This document shows, piece by piece, positions 35,666 through 44,100 of a DNA stretch of 64,000 nucleotides; position 1 is the stretch's first letter; each line of letters starts with the position of its first letter. The DNA lies in the NCBI GenBank assembly GCA_020002185.1, contig CM034533.1:37246833-37310832 (forward strand). Reading direction: 5' to 3'. Origin of the DNA: Paraescarpia echinospica (lineage: Eukaryota > Annelida > Polychaeta > Sabellida > Siboglinidae). The position numbers were made by a program, and so were the translations under genes. The notes under the pieces were generated by a model. The model had not been told where the DNA came from. It saw only the letters and a list, made by a program, of their open reading frames with translations, and did not search any database.

Positions 35666-36426
35666 CTGTTTTCATGTTGTACAACAAGCATAGCAGTTAC
35701 GGGGATCTTACATCCACATTGCAAAGTCCCACCCACAGGACATTGGTGACTAGGGGAATTCTGGTTTAGCACAACTGCACAATTCCCAACCACTGGTTTC
35801 ATCCTTTGTGGTGGAGGATTCCTATTCTGCACTCCCACTGTACACTGTCTCGCGATGTGACCGGGCCGATTACAAAGGAAACATGTACGCGGCGGAGGAA
35901 CGGGCCGAGGGGTAGGGCTAGAAATGGGGTACTTCCCCTCCCCTGATCTACTTTTCGGGACGGGTGAAGGGACGGGAGTTGGTCGGACTCGGTCTCTACG
36001 ATTTTCCCGTTTACTATATGATGAATGGGCATATGTAAATGTTCTCACCAATTCTAACAAATTCTCTTTCCCTACCGGTTTGCGTTCTTTCAGAAACACG
36101 GACAGTTCCCTAGGGCACATAAACAAGAATTGCTCTCTCAGAATGAGTTCCTTAAGGCCCTCGAAAGACTCATTAATGTTTGACAAAGAAATCCACTGAG
36201 TCAAATAATGCTCCATACGAGCAAAATACTGCGACACCGTTTCGGTGGAATTTAGAGAACAGGTGTAAAACTTCTTACGAAAATCGCCTACAGTCAGTCG
36301 GTACCATCCTAGCAATGATTGCTTTAACTGGTCATAATCGTTGGCCACGGAGATCGGGGAACGGGAATAAACTTCCAGTGCATGACCAGTAAACAATGCG
36401 CTCAGAAATATAGCGTAATTCTCGCG
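35620..36426 (-). pseudogene. Gypsy-2 gag, C-terminal part
   Basis: Capsid-like region, Pro/Arg-rich stretch and CCHC knuckle (C-F-L-C-N-R-P-G-H-I-A-R-Q-C). The gene is cut at CTCGCG by the Polinton left end. The open frame runs on for about 20 codons into the Polinton repeat, which is not part of gag. The N-terminal part is at 49423-49905. Confidence 0.85.
35629..35635 (-). promoter_or_regulatory. Candidate -1 frameshift site, G GGG GGA
   Basis: Same heptamer and register as in Gypsy-1, at the gag/protease overlap. Confidence 0.6.
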
Positions 36427-36722
36427 AGTAGTTACTAGGTTGTTCACAGTACGGGTCATGACCCGAGATCGAAGGAAAGTAGGCAAATATCAAAGGGAAG
36501 ATCAAAGGATTTGTCGGCATGAGGCGCCCAAGAGGCTCTTTTGAGTCTTTACTTATAAAAAACCGTACGGCTTACTTATAAAAAACGTTTGAATGATATT
36601 TTTTGTGGCGCCTGCATTCAGCGCCTCTAGTGAGATAATCGATAATGATAATCGATAATGTGCTGACCTCTAGTGAATAAACACATGATGATAATCGATA
36701 ATGTGCTGACCTAAACAATAAT
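36427..36722. repeat. Polinton left terminal inverted repeat
   Basis: Matches the right end in inverted orientation for about 300 bp: terminal AGTAGTTA, GTTGTTCACAGTACGGGTC, the GGCGCC-containing block and two ATAATGTGCTGACCT units. Small differences show the two ends have drifted. Confidence 0.9.
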
Positions 36723-36766
36723 CGTAGCGCCTCTAGCGAGAAAATAGATAATGACACTTATGTGGT

Positions 36767-36773
36767 TATATAG
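36767..36773 (+). promoter_or_regulatory. TATA-like motif before the NADAR gene
   Basis: TATATAG lies 39 bp before the NADAR ATG, just inside the left repeat. A plausible core promoter for the rightward genes; position and sequence are the only support. Confidence 0.35.
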
Positions 36774-36811
36774 TGGTTACGCGTGAAGCGTAGTCAGTTT
36801 AGATCAGTGGT

Positions 36812-37264
36812 ATGGAGCCTATACGTTTTGGAGGGTCGATGTCGTACCTGTCGAATTTTCATCCGTGTAGAATCGCGGCGTATGGTCGGGGTTTCAAATA
36901 CGTCGAGCACGCTTACCAGTTTAGAAAAGCGATGTTTAACGAAGAAGAAGCAAGCGCGGAGTATATCAAATCGGCGTGGTCGGCCTATGTAGCGAAGCGA
37001 CGAAGTTACGGAATCAAGAAAACGAGAACGGGCGCCGAATGGGACGCTGTTAGAGTCGAGTGTATGAAGAGCCTGTTGATGAGTAAGTTCGGGGCGACGA
37101 AAAAGTTCAAAGACGCCCTATTGGCTACCGGGGGCGCCGAATTGGTGGAGTGGGTACCGTCGAAAGAAGCCTTTTGGGATTGCGGCTACGGGTATAAAGA
37201 AGGTCAGAACATGCTAGGTAAATTGTTGATGGAGGTGCGTCATGAATATAGAAGAAACGAATAA
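36812..37264 (+). CDS. NADAR/YbiA-like domain protein
   Basis: 150 residues with the hallmarks of the NADAR (DUF1768, YbiA/RibX) family in order: Y-L-S-N-F at 12-16, E-H-A-Y-Q-F-R-K-A at 32-40, a central W77-x3-R81, K-F at 92-93, L-L-A-T-G-G-A-E-L-V-E-W at 103-114, F-W at 121-122 and N-M-L-G-K-L-L-M-E-V-R at 133-143. It fills the whole domain and the frame is open. Known members split N-glycosidic bonds: bacterial YbiA acts on riboflavin intermediates, and others remove ADP-ribose from guanine in DNA. It is the first gene inside the left repeat, 36 nt before the ATPase and on the same strand. A role in protecting element DNA or countering host NAD-based defence is inference. Confidence 0.85.
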   Translation: MEPIRFGGSMSYLSNFHPCRIAAYGRGFKYVEHAYQFRKAMFNEEEASAEYIKSAWSAYVAKRRSYGIKKTRTGAEWDAVRVECMKSLLMSKFGATKKFKDALLATGGAELVEWVPSKEAFWDCGYGYKEGQNMLGKLLMEVRHEYRRNE

Positions 37265-37300
37265 AAGTCATCGTTCGTTATCCGCGCACCAGTCGTCGAT

Positions 37301-37927
37301 ATGGACGCGTCGTGGAAGCATCCTTTTACGTGTATAGTGGCTGGCCCTACGGGGTGTGGTAAGACTACTTTCGTCGCTCGTCTGCTAAAGTTCGCTTCTT
37401 CTATGATCGAGCAGCTGCCGGAGAAAATCCTGTGGTGTTACGGCCAGTGGCAAACCGCCTACGACTCTATGACAGCCGGTGTAGAATTCGTAGACGGTTT
37501 GCCTGATCCGAAGCTTTTAGACGCCAAAACGAGGACGCTTCTAGTACTCGATGACCTTATGGAGGAGACCGATAGTCGGGTCACGACCTTGTTTACTAAA
37601 AAAAGTCATCACTGCAACGCGTCCGTCGTACAGCTTCTGCAGAATCTTTTTCCAAGAGGGAAAGAAAATCGCACAATCAGCTTAAATACGCAATTCATGG
37701 TCCTCTTCAAGAACCCCCGGGATGCGGGTCAAGTAGGTCACCTGGCGAAACAGATGTATCCGGGTAGAACCAACTACATGATGGAGGCCTTCAAAGATGC
37801 CACGTCAGCAGCCTACGGTTACCTCCTGGTGGACCTGAAACAGGAAACACCGGAAACCATGCGCCTGCGTACGGCCATTTTTCCCGACGATCGCATTCAG
37901 TACGTCTATGCGCCGACGAGAGTATAA
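37301..37927 (+). CDS. Polinton genome-packaging ATPase (A32/FtsK-HerA type)
   Basis: 208 residues. Walker A G-P-T-G-C-G-K-T at 15-22 and Walker B L-L-V-L-D-D-L-M at 80-87, followed by a sensor-like region with Q-L-L-Q-N-L-F and F-K-N-P-R-D. This is the typical size and layout of the Polinton ATP gene, related to poxvirus A32 packaging ATPases. It would pump DNA into a capsid. The frame is fully open, unlike most neighbours. Confidence 0.92.
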   Translation: MDASWKHPFTCIVAGPTGCGKTTFVARLLKFASSMIEQLPEKILWCYGQWQTAYDSMTAGVEFVDGLPDPKLLDAKTRTLLVLDDLMEETDSRVTTLFTKKSHHCNASVVQLLQNLFPRGKENRTISLNTQFMVLFKNPRDAGQVGHLAKQMYPGRTNYMMEAFKDATSAAYGYLLVDLKQETPETMRLRTAIFPDDRIQYVYAPTRV

Positions 37928-37931
37928 AAAG

Positions 37932-38308
37932 TGGAGCGCGTCGCGGCCGACGTCATTCGTCAGGCTGACAGAGCGCGTGAAGAGGCACATCCTAGCCCTA
38001 CAGCTGTTGCGTAGATAAAAGCGGAATACGGATCTGAGAAAACCCGTAATCGCCCACGCAGATTCCGATCTCATCTGTAGTCTGTGCGACTGCGCGTACA
38101 ACATTCTGAGAGGGAACGTGAAATTGTCGGCGAAACAGAAAAAAGTGCTGACAAAGTACAGGAACCATCTGCGCAAGCTAACGACAAAAAAGTTTCTATC
38201 AAACAGAAGAGGGCCGTCCTGCAAAAGGGGTCGGGCGATTTTCTGACGGTGCTGCTGACGCCTTTGGCGAGCGCCTTTTTGCCCTTCCTCAGACAGGCTA
38301 TAGGTTGA
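37932..38308 (+). pseudogene. Conserved small Polinton protein, broken
   Basis: Two frames together resemble a small basic protein common in animal Polintons: a basic start (E-R-V-K-R-H-I-L-A-L), a C-D-C-A-Y-N-I-L-R-G-N-V core, a Lys-rich stretch (S-A-K-Q-K-K-V-L-T-K-Y-R), then a hydrophobic tail (L-T-V-L-L-T-P-L-A-S-A-F-L). A stop near 38016 and a one-base shift in an A-run near 38185 break it. Probably a minor virion or core protein. Confidence 0.6.
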
Positions 38309-38973
38309 TGCAGCACGCGAAGAAGATGACGCTGGTATATCCCCGGTTGGTGGAGCGTCTACTGCCTTTACTATCGCAACCGATCACGACCACGTCGCCT
38401 GTGATGAGTAGCCTGGACGACGACATGAAAACCGTTCTCGAGCATACGGATTTGTCCGAACGAGAAAAGGTAGCGGCGTACAATTAACTGCTGAGTCGCT
38501 ACAACGCCATGGAGAAGTCTCGAGCGCAGCAACCGACGCGAGTGTCCGTAGTGAACGACGAAGAGTCGACGACGACGACGAAGATCAACCAATCGCCGCT
38601 GCCGCTGCAGCCGGACGATACGGAGAACAAGATCGTGAAGAGCGTACCAAAAAATCTGAAAGAAAAGGCCCGCCTCCTGATGGCAAAACTGAAAACCGAC
38701 CCGTTGATTCGCTCGAGCGATCGAGGGGAGCTCGTATACGACGGTGCGCCTATCGCTGGAAGCAACATGGTAGATCTAGTGAACGATCTCATGCGAAAGA
38801 GGAAGAAGACGCCCGCGCCGGTTGGCTGGGAAGCGTTCGGGGACCATATAAAGCGGTTCAACGTCCCTATGGAGCTCGTCGGTAATCCCCAGCGTCGATC
38901 GTACATACAACGCGCTCAGAAGCGAAAGGCCCGCACTCAATCTCTCGAACGCGCGCCGTGGGTCGCATATTAA
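38308..38973 (+). pseudogene. Conserved Polinton protein of unknown function, one stop
   Basis: ATG follows the previous gene directly. The N-terminus H-A-K-K-M-x-L-V-x-P and the C-terminal block with R-G-E-L-V-Y-D, V-D-L-V-N-D-L-M-R-K-R-K, G-W-E-A-F and V-G-N-P-Q-R match a protein family seen in many animal Polintons, usually near the integrase. One TAA at 38485-38487 interrupts it, at a place where CAA would be expected. Otherwise one frame of about 220 codons. Function not known. Confidence 0.7.
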
Positions 38974-39010
38974 AGAGGTCGAGAAACGCCCGAGCCGCTC
39001 ACAAGCTAGT

Positions 39011-39199
39011 ATGCCCACTCGAAGATCGATACTCGTCGTCGCCCTAGCCGGCGTAGTCGCGGCGGCTTTCGCCCTATACATCTGTATATTGTTCACCGTA
39101 TCGGATTCGTCGACGACGTCGCCAAGGTGGCGGTGTCCCGGCGGTCTCGTGTTGCACAACGAAAGCGCCAACAACAACAACAACGGGACGACCGCTTGA
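39011..39199 (+). CDS. Small membrane protein
   Basis: 62 residues: a short basic N-terminus (P-T-R-R-S), one strong hydrophobic helix at about 7-30, then a Ser/Thr/Asn-rich tail. Looks like a single-pass membrane protein. It overlaps the presumed integrase start in another frame. No family recognised; it could be spurious. Confidence 0.4.
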   Translation: MPTRRSILVVALAGVVAAAFALYICILFTVSDSSTTSPRWRCPGGLVLHNESANNNNNGTTA

Positions 39200-40171
39200 A
39201 ACGCGCCTACTTCGATCCGAAACGGGCAGGCAGTTACGGCGGCGTTCACGAGTTGCGCCGGGCGACTGTAGTACTCAAGCCGATCGTCGAGCGGTGGCTA
39301 TCGGAGCAGGACACCTATACGCTTCACAAACCGGTCAGACGACGTTGCTTTATAGTAGGCGGTCGAAACCAACAGTGGCAAGTCGATCTCGTCGACGTAG
39401 CTAAACTAAAAAAAAGCACAACGATGGTATAGCGTTCCTATTAACGGTCATCGACGTCTTCTCGAAGCGGGCGTGGTGCGTTCCGTTGAAGAGTAAAGCC
39501 GTTCCGGCGCTCATTACGGCCTTCGGGGGCCTGCTGCTGTCGCAGCCGCCGCCGAACGCCCTGCAGACCGACAAGGGGACGGAGTTTCTCAACAGGCCCT
39601 TTCAGAAACTTTTGAAGGCGCACGGCATCCACCATATCGTGACGCACAACGAGGAGACCAAAGCGAGTGTCCTGGAGCGATTCAATCGTAAGCTGAAGAC
39701 ACGCTTCGGGAGGTACTTCACGAAGCATCAGACGCTGAGGTACGTGGAGCCGTTGCAGGACTTCGTGCAGTCGTACAACAACGCCTATCATCGAAGCATC
39801 GGTAGGACGCCGGCGAGCGTCAACGCCGCGAATCAGGAGAGCGTGTGGCAGCGGCTGTACGGCGATTCAAGAAGGGGTACATGGCTAACTGGAGCGAAGA
39901 GCTCTTCACCGTCGTAGAATCGCACCCGTCCGTCCCTCCCGTTTACCGATTGATGGACGACGCCGGAATGATACTGGATGGCACCTTCTACGAACCGGAG
40001 CTACAAAAGGAAGTCGTCTCCAAGGATAAACTGTATCGGGTGGAGGCGGTTCTACAGAGGCGTCGTCGACGACGTGGTAAGGTTGAAGAGGTGCTCGTCA
40101 AATGGTCCGGCTATCCGGCCTCGTTCAACAACTGGATCGACGCCAAGGCGCTCGTGGACTATAAGGGATGA
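39127..40171 (+). pseudogene. Polinton integrase with chromodomain
   Basis: Begins with the conserved D-D-R-L-K-R-A-Y-F-D-P-K segment. DDE catalytic residues are visible: D in W-Q-V-D-L-V-D-V, D in Q-T-D-K-G-T-E-F and E in S-V-L-E-R-F-N-R. The C-terminus has a chromodomain (Y-R-V-E-A-V-L-Q then W-S-G-Y-P-A-S-F-N-N-W). Two frame breaks: one at an A-run near 39412, one near 39865. At the second, the segment that usually links the catalytic core to F-K-K-G-Y is shortened, so this is a deletion and not a simple one-base error. Confidence 0.9.
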
Positions 40172-40380
40172 CTTGGATGCGATACGCGAAGTGCTGGAGA
40201 ATAAAAGGCGGGTGCAGCTGTATCGACAGAGCGCCCAAAGGCGACAACAGCCGTCGTCGACCACGGCGTCGGCACCCCCATCGGCGAACGCGCTCCATAG
40301 CGTCTCTGCGCGATAAAGGAAGGCTACCGTAGCGTCGGACGGCAGTCGCGCTATGACCACCGACGAGAGGACAGCAGCCG

Positions 40381-40695
40381 ATGCCGAATACCGCCGTCGA
40401 CTCAGACGTGTTTGTCGAAGAGCCGGCCGTCGACTCATGCGTGACTGTGGATGCGCCCGATGCCGTCGACGACTCCTCCGTCACGAACATTCCGTGGCGT
40501 CTCTGCGGCAACGAATGCCCTCAAGCCGAGATCACCTCCCTGTGCCAGATCGTCGTCCTGTACACGGTTATCGTCGTCAGTATATACAATCTAACGCGCG
40601 GCCAGGGCGACTCCAACCTATGGACGGCGCTGCTGAGTAGCTGCCTCGGCTACCTACTACCGAGTCCGTCTATGAGACGCGATGGCGTCGTCTGA
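40381..40695 (+). CDS. Small Polinton transmembrane protein
   Basis: 104 residues. An acidic N-terminus, then N-E-C-P-Q-A-E-I, one hydrophobic helix (about 52-72), and the C-terminal L-W-T-A-L-L-S-S-C-L-G-Y-L-L-P motif. The last block recurs in small membrane proteins of many animal Polintons. It ends 14 nt into the penton gene. Function unknown. Confidence 0.65.
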   Translation: MPNTAVDSDVFVEEPAVDSCVTVDAPDAVDDSSVTNIPWRLCGNECPQAEITSLCQIVVLYTVIVVSIYNLTRGQGDSNLWTALLSSCLGYLLPSPSMRRDGVV

Positions 40696-41580
40696 CTTTT
40701 ACTTGACGCTGCCGAGCAACGCGTCTATGAAGGCGCACCCCGAAAACACGTTGACGCACTACACGGCGAATCTGCCGCAAAGCGTCGACCTGTTGGGCCA
40801 GTGGGAATGCGGTCTGGTGACGGTACAGTACCCGCATAGCTGGTACAAAGTTACAGAGGCGGACGCGTACTTCTTTCTGGCCTGTAAGGTGGGGGAGCAG
40901 GACCTGTATGTCGCCTCGGACGGTACTATGATTTACCGGCAGGGCGTCATCTCTCACGGTTTTTAAAACAGCGCCTACGAGTTGATGCACAAAATCAACG
41001 CCGCCCTGATGAAACTGAGCACCGATAAGGTCAAGGCCTGCTTGGAGTACAGCCCCATTTCTAAACGGATGACGCAGCATCTTTCGTCGGGCGTCGAATT
41101 TAACACACCCCTCGGAGTGGCCTGGCGACCGTACTAGGCTTCGAGTCGCACTATATCGTGAACCCCGATCCGCCGAGACATAACGCCGACACCTACGACG
41201 ACCCCGAACGAGGACGCGACGTCGACCCGAGCGTGTACGTCGTCACCTCGCCCGTCGCGTACACCTACGAGTACGAGGGTGAGCGTACGGTGGACATGAA
41301 TCGGGGCGTCGACTGCCTGTACGTGTATATGGACATCGTAGAGCCGCGCATCGTCGGCGACGTATACGCCCCGCTTCTCCGAACCGTGCCCGCCTACGGG
41401 ACGAACTGGCTTATCGTATCGAACGCCTTCGACCGCGTCCAATACGTGCCGCTCCTGCGGCGCCAATTCGATTAGGTCGAGATAGATATAAGAGACGACA
41501 TCGCTCAACCGATACCATTCGAGCAGGGGAAACTCGTGTCGACGCTTCACATCAGACGCTGCAAGTCCAAACTGTACTGA
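40682..41580 (+). pseudogene. Polinton minor capsid (penton-like) protein
   Basis: Starts M-A-S-S-D-F-Y-L-T-L-P-S-N-A-S-M, the well conserved start of Polinton penton proteins (single jelly-roll). Later landmarks: V-Q-Y-P-H-S-W-Y, Y-V-Y-M-D-I-V-E-P, V-Q-Y-V-P-L-L-R-R-Q-F-D and I-D-I-R-D-D. Breaks: TAA at 40964-40966, a frameshift near 41115 and TAG at 41473-41475. It lies directly upstream of two other virion genes. Confidence 0.82.
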
Positions 41581-41585
41581 CGACG

Positions 41586-42017
41586 ATGGCGGCGCTAGCG
41601 AGAGCCGGGCGCAACGCGTACGAGGACTACTACACTCGACAGGTCGGCGGCAACCTGCCGGTGTTCGTCGGCGGCATAGCGCATCGGGGACACGGCCTGG
41701 GCAATCTTTTCTGCAGCCTGTTTCGAAGCGCCATGCCGCTCATCAAGAGAGGGGCCCTGGCGCTGGGGAAGCGCGCTCTCAATACGGGTGTGCGCGTGGC
41801 GTGGGACGTCGTCGCCGGCGACAATTTGAAACAGTCGATAAAGCGACGCGCGAAGGAGGAGGGCGCCGACCATCTCGACGGGCTGTTGAATTCGTCGCCG
41901 ACGCCGAAAAAACGACAACGGCAACGCATAAAACCGCCCGGCGCGTCGGGGACGATCAGTAAGAAGCGGCGCCGTAGAAAGGAACAGACGTCGAGCGATG
42001 ACGTATTCCCCGCGTAG
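41586..42017 (+). CDS. Polinton core/minor virion protein, adenovirus pX/pVI-like
   Basis: 143 residues. The central G-H-G-L-G-N-L-F-C-S-L-F-R-S-A-M-P-L-I-K block is an amphipathic Gly/hydrophobic segment typical of this Polinton protein. The C-terminus is strongly basic (K-K-R-Q-R-Q-R then S-K-K-R-R-R-R-K), fitting DNA or membrane binding. Open frame, 5 nt after the penton stop, and it overlaps the next frame. The analogy to adenovirus core proteins is tentative. Confidence 0.65.
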   Translation: MAALARAGRNAYEDYYTRQVGGNLPVFVGGIAHRGHGLGNLFCSLFRSAMPLIKRGALALGKRALNTGVRVAWDVVAGDNLKQSIKRRAKEEGADHLDGLLNSSPTPKKRQRQRIKPPGASGTISKKRRRRKEQTSSDDVFPA

Positions 42018-42024
42018 AAGAAGA

Positions 42025-43310
42025 ATGGCGTTCGTACATCGACAGTCGTGCGAGGACCTAAAGAGCGAACTGGACCTATTCTGCGTCCCGATGACGCAGA
42101 CAAGCATCGAGAGCGGTCAATGGGTCGATCACCAGCCGCTGACGACCCTCGACGCGGGCGGCCCTATCGAGTTTCTCGTCTCGGGCTCCGGAGACGACTA
42201 TCTCGACCTGGCGAGCGCTAGACTGTACGTGCGATTCAAGGTGGTGCAAGGGGACGGCACCGATCTCACGGACGACAGCGTCGTGGCGCCGGTCAATAAT
42301 TTCCTGCATTCGATGTTCAGTCAAGTCGACGTGTCGCTGAACGGCACGCTCGTGACGCCGTCGACAAATACGTATCCGTACCGGGCCTATATCGAGACCC
42401 TGCTGAGTTACGGTTCCGACGCCAAACAATCGCAGCTCGAGACCGACCTGTGGCGCAAGGACACCGCCGGGCACATGGAGGCGACGGCGCAGGCCAACAA
42501 CGGGTACGCACATCGGCACAACTTCATACACGGCAGCCGCGAGGTGGATATGTTGGGACGCCTGCACGTCGACGTTTTCATGCAAAACCGGTACCTACTG
42601 AACGGCGCCGACGTAAAGGTCCGACTGGTGCGAAGCGAGGACGACTTCGCGCTCATAGGCGCCTTCGTCGATCCGGGGTTCAAAATAGTCCAACTGGAGA
42701 CCTACCTGCAGGTGCGAAAGGCCAAGGTGAACCCGGCCGTCCAGCTCGGTCACATCAAAGCGCTGACTAAGGGGACGGTCAAGTACCCGATGCGTCGCAT
42801 CGTCTGCAAGAAGTTCTCGATACCGCAGGGCACGATGGCTCATACGCACGAGAACGTCTACACGGGGACGCTCCCGAATCGCGTGTTCATGTGCCTAATC
42901 GACAACGACGCCTACAACGGGGCCTACGATAAAAACCCGTTCCACGCGAAGCACAACGATATAAACTTTCTCGCCCTCTACGTCGACAGACGCCAGGTGC
43001 CGAGCAAGCCGCTGCAGCCGGTCTTCGATCGCCGGCTCTACATCCGAAGCTAAACGAACCTCTTCGCCGCGACGGGAAAGCGTGTGAGGACGAGGGGAAC
43101 GACCTGACGCGCAACGACTTCGGCGGCTACACCGTCTTCGGCTTCAATCTGTCGCCCGACTGATCAGACGGCGATCACTTCAACGTCGTGCGTAAGGGGA
43201 ACCTGCTTGTGGAGAGATCCACTTCGCGCAGTCGGACGGTGAACGTGTACGGGGAGTTCGAGACAGTGCTCGAAATCGACAAGAACCGGAACGTCGTGTA
43301 CGACTACTGA
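42025..43310 (+). pseudogene. Polinton major capsid protein (double jelly-roll)
   Basis: From M-A-F-V-H-R-Q-S-C-E, the usual start of the family, through S-E-L-D-L-F, P-V-N-N-F-L-H-S-M-F-S-Q-V-D, Y-P-Y-R-A-Y-I-E-T-L-L-S-Y-G and R-L-H-V-D-V-F-M-Q. Many animal databases label this family F54H12.2-like; it is the major capsid protein of Polintons. The frame is open for 343 codons to 43053. The conserved tail (G-G-Y-T-V-F-G-F-N-L-S-P and onward to 43310) follows after an in-frame TAA and further breaks. Pieces of a related gene appear in the foldback at 56.8-62.9 kb. Confidence 0.88.
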
Positions 43311-43314
43311 GGAG

Positions 43315-43764
43315 ATGGACACGTTTCAGCTGATACGCCGCCTGGCGGTCGACGCGTACACTAAAAACGTCGTCGTCGGCGTCGTGCATAAAGACGAGCT
43401 ACCGAGGCTGCGGCTCACCGCCTACCAGACGGCGTTCGTGTGCAACACCGACGACGGCGACGATCCGTGTGAGCACTGGGTGACCGTCTACGTGGACGCC
43501 GACCGACGAGGCGACTACTTCAATTCGTACGGACTGCCGCCGCGGCACGCCGACTTTCGCGCCTTCCTTCGCCGCAACTGCGACTCGTGGACGTACAACG
43601 ACAAGAGACTGCAGAGCGGCGTATCTAACGTGTGCTGCCAATATTGTGTCGCCTACCTGCTCTAACGATGCCGCGGTATGCCGCTAAGCGGCTTCCAGTG
43701 CCTGTTCGGCTCCGATAGTGTGGCCAACGACTGTCTCCTATTCGACTGGCTAAAGCCGCATTAA
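43315..43764 (+). pseudogene. Adenain-type cysteine protease
   Basis: Similar to Polinton and adenovirus maturation proteases. His54 in C-E-H-W-V-T-V-Y, Gln100 and Cys111 in C-C-Q-Y-C-V-A-Y-L-L are in place. The acidic catalytic position, usually D in F-D-S-F-G, is Asn70 here (Y-F-N-S-Y-G). A TAA at 43663-43665 comes before the conserved C-terminal piece (F-Q-C-L-F-G...V-A-N-D), which continues in frame to 43764. It would cut capsid precursors if active. Confidence 0.82.
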
Positions 43765-44100
43765 ACACTTGCTTATCGCTTGTTATTATTACTAGTAGAC
43801 GACGACGACCGAGTATCCGAAACGACTTTGTCGGACCCGCAGGTCGCGGGCTCCTCGCCGTACTAGGCAGGCAAGTCCGAAGTAGTGAGGTTGTTGTGTA
43901 GTAAATAAAACGATAAAAACTGTACTGCGTGTTGTTCACTCATTTTTTAGTAGTCCCTACATACATACGTACATACCCTACATACATACATACCCTACCC
44001 CTAGGGGGCGCCTCCCTTAGGTAGGTAGGTAGGTAGGTAGGTAGGTTTATACGAGTATCGGCGCCGTAGTTACGCCGTCGTCGAGCACGCGACGTTTGGC
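43765..44100. repeat. Spacer between convergent genes, with TACA and TAGG repeats
   Basis: Holds CATA/TACA repeats (about 43958-43998) and seven GGTA units (about 44018-44047) around CTAGGGGGCGCC. It separates the rightward capsid block from the leftward polymerase, so transcription from both sides ends here. An AATAAA is present at 43903 on the + strand. Confidence 0.7.

Larger units (their letters stand above)
26963..35862. repeat. Long direct duplication, second copy
   Basis: Nearly identical to 12366-21170. It begins at the first base after the gap. It includes host exon b, LINE D and most of Gypsy-2. This copy keeps the RNase H segment and the correct LINE flank on the far side of its Gypsy, so it is the more coherent of the two. 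Confidence 0.9.
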
